Below, piece after piece: positions 56,801-64,000 of a stretch of DNA of 64,000 nt. The notes under the pieces are model-generated. The model saw only the letters and a list, made by a program, of their open reading frames with translations. It had not been told where the DNA came from and did no database searches. Position 1 is the stretch's first letter; the number at the start of each line of letters is the position of its first letter. The DNA is taken from the NCBI GenBank assembly GCA_001949185.1, contig BDGG01000002.1:837481-901480 (forward strand), written 5' to 3'. Made by a program: the position numbers and the translations under genes. This DNA is from Ramazzottius varieornatus (Eukaryota > Tardigrada > Eutardigrada > Parachela > Ramazzottiidae).

Positions 56801-59800
56801 TGTGATGCAAAGAAACGAATCGCCTTGGGGAAAAACGAGTCGATTGAAATCAATGATGCGAGCAAAAGTATATAGGCTCAGTTACACTACGCTGCTTTCC
56901 AGCGGAAGTTTACGTCGGCATGAAAACTTCAAGGAAGTGAAAGTGGGCCGGGAAACGGTGACGTAGAGTTACAGTAATGGATCTATCTATCCTTACACGT
57001 TGTAGGCCATTTCTAATTCTTCCGACGGGAAGGAGTTGAATGTAGCGCATTGTCCGAACGTGGCAAAGTAGGGATGATATTGCTTCCGGAAGACCACGGC
57101 CTACAGGAAACACAAAACACAGCGTCAACAAAGGACAAGGATAGTTCACCGAGACTTCCTAATCGGAGACCCCAACAGAGTTGAAGCATGACATAGTCCG
57201 CCCATTCGTCTCAGCATTGTGCCGGTAGATTTTTTCCGAATATTTTTCTCTTTATTTACTATTTTGTATATTAGTCTTCTTTCTTTCCATCTCTACTTTC
57301 GTAATTTTTTGTGGCAGTGAATCATAGTATTTTGGTTTGTGGTTATTTTTGTGGTAACTTCTTTCCCGAATTTTAACCTCGGGTTTTCTGTATCCCTAAA
57401 CGATGACAGAATCTGATGAAATCTCTGTTAGAAGATTCCCGATAGCGTTATGGGAATAGGGCTCTCGCGTCCATTCTTTGCTGTTAGGCGAATGATGATA
57501 AATGGTTGTTTGTCAAGAGCTCTTTGTCGAAGCGCTGCCAGTAAACATGAATGGACAAAGTGTTCTTCATGTTGGACCTCTCTTTCCCACGCTAATTACG
57601 ACGCAGAAGCTACCATTCATCGCACACGCACCGACCCTTCTACCCCAAACAAACCTACCATGTGTTCCGCCGTAATTTGTCCGACAACAACCTCCTTTCC
57701 AATATTATTTTAGCACTTGATAACCCGCATTTATCTTGCTCGACTGCTATAAAAATAGTTAACACTGCTGCCATTTTGTCGTAGAGTCTCCCCGAAGACT
57801 GACTGAGTAAACGATAATCGCTGAGTAGCACCGTCCAAAGGGGCGCGGAGAACCTTTGGGACTTTCGGGTTATCTGAGTGACGCACGCGCTCAGTTATCA
57901 ACGCGGCAAAAGTGCGCCACTTGACACGAAGATCTTTTCGAATGCATTTGCTCAACTAGAGTTTCATGCGTTTTCTGCCTTTTCTCTACGACGGTAACTG
58001 ACAGGGCCGTGCCAGGCATTAATCTGTCCGAGATCGCAGTTTTTGACAAGGGCACAGCGATATATGGGATAGGCAGAGACGCAGTGCACAACAACCTCGG
58101 CCTTTGTCCCATAATTATTCAGAATCATTAAGCAGAAAGAATGCGCACTGGCCGGGGCTCGTCGATATGTGGAATTTCGAATGAGCAAATCAGTCTAATT
58201 GCTGGTGACATGTTCTGCGTAATGTGACATACCATCATCCGATGCGGAAAAAATTCGTTACGCGAGCCTGGAAAATCAGTGGTTGGCAACTTTGAAGGTC
58301 TGTTTGTCGGTTAACATTTGAACACGATATACAGTTAATTTTTCCGGATGACCAAGCTCTCAAGCACGACTGCATGCTCTTCGTGGCAAATGTCTGGAAG
58401 ACAACGTCCAGATCACCTGGATGCAATTGGCTGCAGCGAACCCACACGCACGATTTCACCAGCTAATATAAAACGGTCTCCGATCCGTATCGCCGGTGGA
58501 ACACAAACAACCCTGTAGGGTTTTCCAGTGAGAACTGCTTCGCTGTCTTCTCAAGGATACTTGAGCAGTTTAATCTTCAATTTCTGCAAGCTTTGCGGAA
58601 ACCAATCGGACAGAACCACGTAACCTCACATCCTGAGCAAAAGTCTTGCTGGCGGCAGCTTCAGATTACCCATAGAAAATGAGATTCAGTCCAAAAAGAG
58701 AAAAAAAAGGAAACACTTAGAAACATGGGTTACGTCTGGTCTATCTAGCAAGGGACCGTTAGATATTTATCTCAATTTGCATTTTTGGCCAATTTTATTA
58801 CGACCATACTTATTACTATTTCCTTGAATTCCATATTTCTTATTAAAATACATTATCGGTCGATTACCCGTAATCTGGCACAGGCCCAAAATCCATTGGC
58901 AGAACTTTATTTTCGGTTTTGTTATCAATCCAGCGTGAGGAATAGGCGCACTTTTCTTGTCATATTCGATTATGGAAGTAGTGATACGAAATGATAGGTG
59001 CTGAATCCCACTAATTGAATCACCTGTGGTAGACTGCAGGCCGCGCTGAGGAGCCATACCGTCAGTAAGAGTCCGCGGACGCGCTTCTCCGCACTGGTGA
59101 TATTGGTGAATGGGTACCTTCAGAAGATGGAACATACTCATTACATGTTCTAATTAGGCCAGAAGGTCGTATCAAAATTCCCTTTTCCCGCCCATTATCC
59201 ACCCTGAAACCTATTCCGGCCAAACCAGGAAAGCGGCAAAACAGAGAAATTTGGCAAATGATCAAAGTCATTAAGGGCATAATGGCGACGGAGATTGTTC
59301 CCTTAACGAAGCGCTGACATCTGTACACTACCGTCTACAACGTATTCCGCCTCATTGTGCCCATTTGCATACACTCTTCCACCGCTGATGTTGATATGCA
59401 AATGATCCAAAGAGCGGACATGACATGATCGCCGGACAGATTTGCAAACTTGTCAGACACTGAGCGTTACACTCTTACATGATCACACAAAAGCGATCGA
59501 TGGAGATGGCCACCAAATTGAAGGATGATGAGTACAGGCCGAATATCCGCCCGACCATCATAATCTTGCACACGCTGTCCGGTGCCAGCCACTGGACCGT
59601 GTAGGCCCAAGCAATCTCCAGCGGCATGGTAAGAAAGGTCACCAGCAGATCGCTGACCGTCAGGCTGACCAACAACATGTTCATGCGCGACATGGGTCGA
59701 CGCATGGCCAGCAGTAGTAAGACAGTCAGGTTCTCAATGGCCGAGATGGACATCAAGACGGAATATCCGATAATCTGTACTCGATGAGCCTCGTTGAAGC

Positions 59801-59879
59801 GCATATCGGCTGGTAGAGTGAAGTTCTCGGGAGACAACGACGATGAGAAGGAGGACTGGTTGGATAAGAAATCCCCCAT
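53896..59879 (-). CDS. AKH/GnRH/corazonin-receptor-like GPCR
   Basis: Six exons (59879-59479, 59117-59024, 57100-56997, 56373-56129, 55359-55173, 54280-53896) give 471 aa. The extracellular amino end has N-glycosylation sites (NQS, NFT). TM1 carries ENLTVLLLLA; TM2 LVSLTVSDLLVTFLTMPLEI then WAYTVQW, the strong signature of the GnRH/AKH/corazonin group; TM3 ends DRF in place of DRY; TM4 LLLTVWLLSAACSLPQ; the second extracellular loop has the paired Cys (FGQCATF); TM5 FVTLMLFVIPLILF; TM6 FKMAVTLVIVYLVCWVPYY; TM7 CLNPIVTGVF (NPxxY variant NPIVTGVF). A long Ser/Thr-rich and basic tail follows. It should couple a neuropeptide to G proteins at the plasma membrane. The exact ligand cannot be told from sequence. 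Confidence 0.93.
54741..54871. repeat. Tandem pair of GTGCGCCACT-type modules (GPCR intron 5)
   Basis: GAGTGGCGCAAG...GCGTGCGCCGCTTGG, spacer AAAACACGATTTCTGTTGGG, then TTAAGTGGCGCACAC...GTGCGCCACTTGA. Period about 90 bp. Confidence 0.85.
55799..55922. repeat. Foldback element in GPCR intron 4
   Basis: Outer arms ACGCGGCTGGCCTAATCATT and AATGATTAAGCCAGCCGCGT, inner arms CCGAAAGCGGCAGTG and CACTGCCGCTTTCGG; 124 bp, nearly a full hairpin. Confidence 0.85.
57876..57924. repeat. GTGCGCCACT-type hairpin module (GPCR intron 2)
   Basis: Arms GAGTGACGCACGCG and AAGTGCGCCACTTGA. Confidence 0.8.
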
Positions 59880-62816
59880 GCTGAAATTTTCCAGGAAAAT
59901 TTTGGAAGAACCTCGAAACTAATCTGCGGTTTACATGGCACACTTATGGCGAAACTGGCGGAAAAAAAGCGATAGTCGGAGGAAAAGAAGACTGACAGGC
60001 TGAAGTGCGGAATTGACAGTCAGTAGGCGAGAAAGAGCTCGTCAAGCTGGAGGAGATCTCGGCGAAATAATTGGAGATGTTAATATGGCGGCCAATGACA
60101 TGTTACGGCAGCAGCAAATGTGTCCATCAGCGCCAAGGCCCGCCAAAGTGTAATCCGCCAGGCTGCCACACCGCGCTAAATCACGTTAGGCGATTGACGG
60201 TTGGGATAATGGATAGCGGGGACACACCAGGCAAACTAAAGTGCAACGATCACGCCTTGGTTCATCTCAACTCTTGAAGGTCCTCGGAAGGAGAAGCCGT
60301 GAAAATGTCAAGAGCATGCCGAAAAAGCTTGAAGCGATATGGCTGAGTACTATTCTGCGTCAAAGACCGGCGAAAACATTCGTTGATGAAAATGTCAGAG
60401 ATTGTCTGGCTACTGAAGACAGCAACACTCAAGGGCGAAAGATCAGACTGAAGACGTGGGAAATTTCCAAGGTTGGGATTGCGTTGGGCGAAGGAGCAAG
60501 TGTCCGTGGGACAGGAAGAGCGTAAGCATGCGCCATTGGAGTGTACACCTTGAAACTAAATTGACGCTCGATCTGCACAGCCATGACGGCAGAGAAAAAC
60601 GCGTGAGAAGATCAGCGGCTTACATCCTTTTCCTGTTTTGTACTGGTCTCTTAATGTTCTATCAGGCTACGCCCTCCAACCCATCAAGTTTCAAGTACGT
60701 ACGGAAGACTGGCAGAAGCTGGATTGACATGTAGGATTTACAAAATCTCTCCCTTACGCTCCTCGTGATGAAGGAATGAAGCAGCACGTACCGACGGTCA
60801 CTGCCATGTTCCCGAGAGTGATCGATCATTACAGATTGTTGTAATTTCTTGAGGCCGTCTGTACTGTAGCGCGCTACCCTGTGGTACTATCTTTCTACAG
60901 GAGTACAACCGATAAACGTAAACGCCAAATAATCAAACTTTGTCACATGCGGGTTCGGCGAATCCATACAGTATATAGGTCTGATACTTCACCCTGCTGT
61001 GAATTGGTTTTACTGTGGGCGAATCTGCCAATGAAGCCAATGGAGAAAGGGTATGACAAAAGGGAACTGTGGGAATTTAAAATGTGGTCGGTAGCTATTT
61101 TGTAACGAGCGAGAGTAATAACGGGAAACGTGAGTATCAAATACGTCCGAGGCAAGAAGAGGTCTTCGGAAGGAGAATGTGGGTCAGACTGTGAAGTGAT
61201 GGGTAAAATCTCTAATGGGTTTTTCTTTTGAGACCATGTCCGAAAAAACACTGACTATTGCTTCAAGTTACTTCAAATTGCTACTCAGCTTATTACTCAA
61301 ATCTGTTAGTGATCTGAAAAGCATCCATGTAGCCGAAAGATTACTCCAGTGTATCAGACGAGCTCTGTGATTATCCTGTAAGATGAGCTTGTGCAGAGAG
61401 CCGACACTTTTCACATAAAGTGGGTGACGAAAACCGCCCGTCTGTTCTGGGACGACTTCCGGGGATTATTCGCAATCAAATTAAGTGAGAATGAAAATAT
61501 CCGAAGCAATACCGATATGTGAGGGGATGCCAGTAGAATATAGTGACTTGGCAGGTCGTGCGGGCGAGAAATTGACGTCAATGTGGTGAGTTGCGACTGA
61601 ACACTGAGTGGTCCTGAGTTGGGTATAACGCATTGCATCTGGTTTCTACTTTGTTGTACCATTATGAGTTTTGACTAGTGGTTTATCTCTGCCATCCGCC
61701 GTCATCCGTTTCTACTCCGATCTCAACCAGATACACCCAGATGCACAGGAGGGATTCCATCGTGGAACGACTTGAGAATTGGAGCTCGGTTTGAGGGAAA
61801 TGACTTAGAAAAGTCATGCTAGGGAATCAGCAGCTGTCCAGAACAAGAGATCGACCGAGCAGTGTGGAGGAGGCGCAAAATGCCTTTCTGTTGGTACCGA
61901 GCTCCGCCCTTTGCGCTTTTACCCTTAACGGCGTGCCAAGTGACTATTTTCTACTGGCACCCACTCATGTTGCAAGGATGGGGTTTAACGAAGCCGGAGA
62001 AACGTAGGGAATGGGGAGAACTAGCCATTATAGCGTAGCTTCGCAGATATCTAACATACAAAGGAGCATGAAAACTAACAGGTAAGCCAAACATCAATAG
62101 TTACTGAAGTCTAGGAAGTCAAGTGGCTACTTCTATACTAGTGTCAGTGGCAACGTCGCACGAACATTATCAAATCAGAGCTAGGCGAAGCCTATAGACA
62201 ATGTGAGCGATAGCCTAAACTGAGCAAACTAACCCTGAAGGTAGACCACGTCGTTACAATGTTCTCTTTTTCGATAGGCTAAAAAATCGGTTGGCACACA
62301 TTTTTCTGCATTGGCATCTTTCCTAAAAACGTTCCTGGATTAGACCATCAGGAAAGTTACGCCAGACTCGCAAAGCTTCGATCTGAGAAAGTATCACAAG
62401 GGGGAAACGGCTCAAAGCGAGCTTTCCGGTTCGGTAAGCTAGGCCGGTTGCTGCCCCGTTTCTTGTCCACTTAGAGCTATCATGTGGAGGCGTAATCGTT
62501 AATTTCTGAATGTCGAGTAATTTGGAGGTGAACGTGGTTCATTGTGTTGTGTCTAAGTGTTTCATGAATGTCCACTTGAGTGTCGCGTGCCAGTGTCAAA
62601 TCGCTCATTGATATTCACTTTGTCCTCTCACTCCAGTACATCACGACAGCGTGTTGAAAGTCTGCAGATTTTGAATTAAACCTCCACCCACTAGGCCTAT
62701 TCGATTGTTCCGAACGCGCACCGGCCAGCAACTACAAGGCATCCCAAATCTTTGTTTATATCGCGAAGCAAGCGACGAAATATCGAAGGCTAGAAAAGAA
62801 CTGTGTGGAGGTCTCG
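59880..62816. other. Gene-poor region, nothing recognised
   Basis: Upstream of the GPCR. A single decayed hairpin arm (CATGCGCCATTGGAG near 60528) is the only repeat family member noticed; open frames are short and unconserved. Confidence 0.45.
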
Positions 62817-62824
62817 TTCGCCAG

Positions 62825-62995
62825 CAGTCCTGCGGAGCTATTTAGCTCGTTTAGCTCATTTCGCCTTTCTTCTACGAGGTTTTTTCAAAAAGCTCATACA
62901 GGTTCGTGCGCTGCACAACCCTGTTTTGCGTTTTCGTAGAAAAAAGGCAGATTTAGCTCGCGAGCTAAAACGAGCTAAATAGCTCCGCAGCTCTG
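62825..62995. mobile_element. hAT-type MITE, 171 bp, with perfect 8-bp duplication
   Basis: TTCGCCAG is repeated at 62817-62824 and 62996-63003. Termini CAGTCCTGCGGAGCTATTT and, in reverse complement, CAGAGCTGCGGAGCTATTT match except at two positions, and TTAGCTCG motifs continue inward. The 8-bp duplication and CAG terminus indicate a non-autonomous hAT. Confidence 0.85.
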
Positions 62996-63003
62996 TTCGC
63001 CAG

Positions 63004-63775
63004 TTTGTTTTAACAGCCGAATATGGATACGGTACAACGAGCAATATTTCTTGTAGAGGCTCGAAGAGAAAGAAGAATGGTGGGTAAGAGCCGTGAATTT
63101 TGACATGCGATGTGAGCGGATATGGGCTGGTATGCGCCTGTAGCGCCATCTACAGAAGGACTAGAATCTGTCTCGTTCCGCTACTTCCCTTTTCGTCACG
63201 CGTTCGATGCCTTTGGCGTAACTTAAAATTATTCTCGGTCCACGCCGTGAAAAAGAAGCTTTTACGGGTCAAGAAATCAGGCGAGCGTAACTGCATGAGA
63301 GCATTATAGATTAACAAGAGTTTTCACATCAAGTAGGGAATTCTAAAGTGGAGCAGCTGAGTGCAATTCTGCGATGGACAGAAGGCTAACTCGAGAAGGA
63401 ACATGAATCCATACGATAAAAGAAGCTAGGCATAACTTCACAAGGGATTAACGCCAGTCTGTCCACTCTGATCCTCAAACCAATATGATAGCATGATAGA
63501 GCAGAGTTTGCTCCACAAACTGAGATAAACTAAATCGGCGAAATAAAATCCTGGAAGACGCCACAGGAAGCGGAAGTGACGTCAAATTCAGGGCGGATCA
63601 CCAGTGTGACAGCAAATCAACTGATTTGATTGCCTGATGGTTGATTTAATATTGATTGAACCAGTTGCGCTTGTACTCTACGCTAAGCCAAGCGTAATCA
63701 GTTTTGCTGTGCCTGTTGCTTCATTGCTCTTACATTCATCGTTCCGTTACCGCGTGATTTCCACTGTCGCCCGAA
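63004..63775. other. Upstream region of the last gene
   Basis: No gene recognised; presumably promoter and 5' UTR of the gene starting at 63776. Confidence 0.4.
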
Positions 63776-64000
63776 ATGAATTCCGTTAATCCGATGAATG
63801 TGATGAAGCTTCTGGAGGAGGACTACAAGCAGCTCTTCCAACTGGATGGACAACCGAGCGAGGCTGATAAGCAGTTAAAAGAACTCGTCAAAGGTATTGT
63901 ACTGTTGCCGTTCACTATGGCTGACATTGATATGAGATATTCCACCTTTCTGTTTCTGTTTCAGAATTTATGGATGTTAAAATCAACCGATCAGGTAGTT
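63776..64000 (+). CDS. Unidentified gene, 5' part only
   Basis: Exon 1 (63776-63893) encodes MNSVNPMNVMKLLEEDYKQL and then a charged segment ending KELVKG-type; a 71-nt intron is followed by exon 2 from 63965 (EFMDVKINRS), whose frame may close at a donor after 63994 or run past the window edge. The protein start is hydrophilic and helical, with no signal peptide. The family is not recognised. Coding status rests on the start context, phase-preserving splice sites and composition. Confidence 0.5.
   Translation, partial: MNSVNPMNVMKLLEEDYKQLFQLDGQPSEADKQLKELVKGIVLLPFTMADIDMRYSTFLFLFQNLWMLKSTDQVV

Overview
This is nuclear DNA from an invertebrate animal. The genes are split by many spliceosomal introns (GT-AG, with one or two GC-AG), there are no operons, and the families are metazoan: soluble guanylate cyclase, p24 cargo receptor, ANP32, nuclear receptor, AKH/GnRH/corazonin-type GPCR, UNC-93-like transporter and astacin/C-type lectin. 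Compact introns and many foldback elements fit an ecdysozoan, possibly a tardigrade; that assignment is inference. All exon joins were made by eye from splice motifs, reading phase and family knowledge, with no RNA evidence.

Layout. 0.4-6.0 kb (+): soluble guanylate cyclase with a degenerate catalytic domain; a 464-bp foldback element and a 50-N assembly gap lie in its introns. 7.2-8.0 kb (+): secreted glycine-rich protein. 9.9-10.8 kb (-): p24/TMED protein. 11.0-16.5 kb: a 4.68-kb hAT transposon inserted into an older non-autonomous hAT, each with perfect 8-bp target duplications. 18.0-20.7 kb (+): lipoyl synthase, with a serine palmitoyltransferase small-subunit gene nested antisense in intron 3. 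21.0-22.5 kb (-): broken trypsin-like protease. 23.4-24.8 kb (-): secreted orphan protein. 26.8-28.7 kb (-): nuclear receptor. 29.1-32.7 kb: PIF/Harbinger transposon, a deleted derivative and a CENP-B/pogo-type fragment. 33.2-34.1 kb (-): reduced GPCR. 35.8-39.8 kb (-): 13-exon UNC-93-like transporter plus one duplicated exon. 40.6-43.0 kb (+): ANP32. 43.8-48.1 kb (-): pyruvate kinase. 49.0-50.2 kb (+): MESH1/HDDC3. 50.8-53.5 kb (+): astacin-like/C-type-lectin protein lacking the zinc ligands. 53.9-59.9 kb (-): AKH/GnRH/corazonin-receptor-like GPCR. 60-63.7 kb: gene-poor. 63.8 kb to the end (+): first exons of an unidentified gene.

The genes are ordinary single transcription units and do not form a pathway, though lipoyl synthase, pyruvate kinase and MESH1 are all metabolic. 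The most unusual structure is not a gene: an imperfect palindromic module with AGTGGCGCAC/GTGCGCCACT arms recurs at least eleven times, almost always in introns, often as tandem pairs 80-90 bp apart. Also notable are paired 14-bp palindromes in the hAT element that encode VGxPT repeats where they fall in exons, and two pseudoenzyme-like proteins (the cyclase and the astacin).
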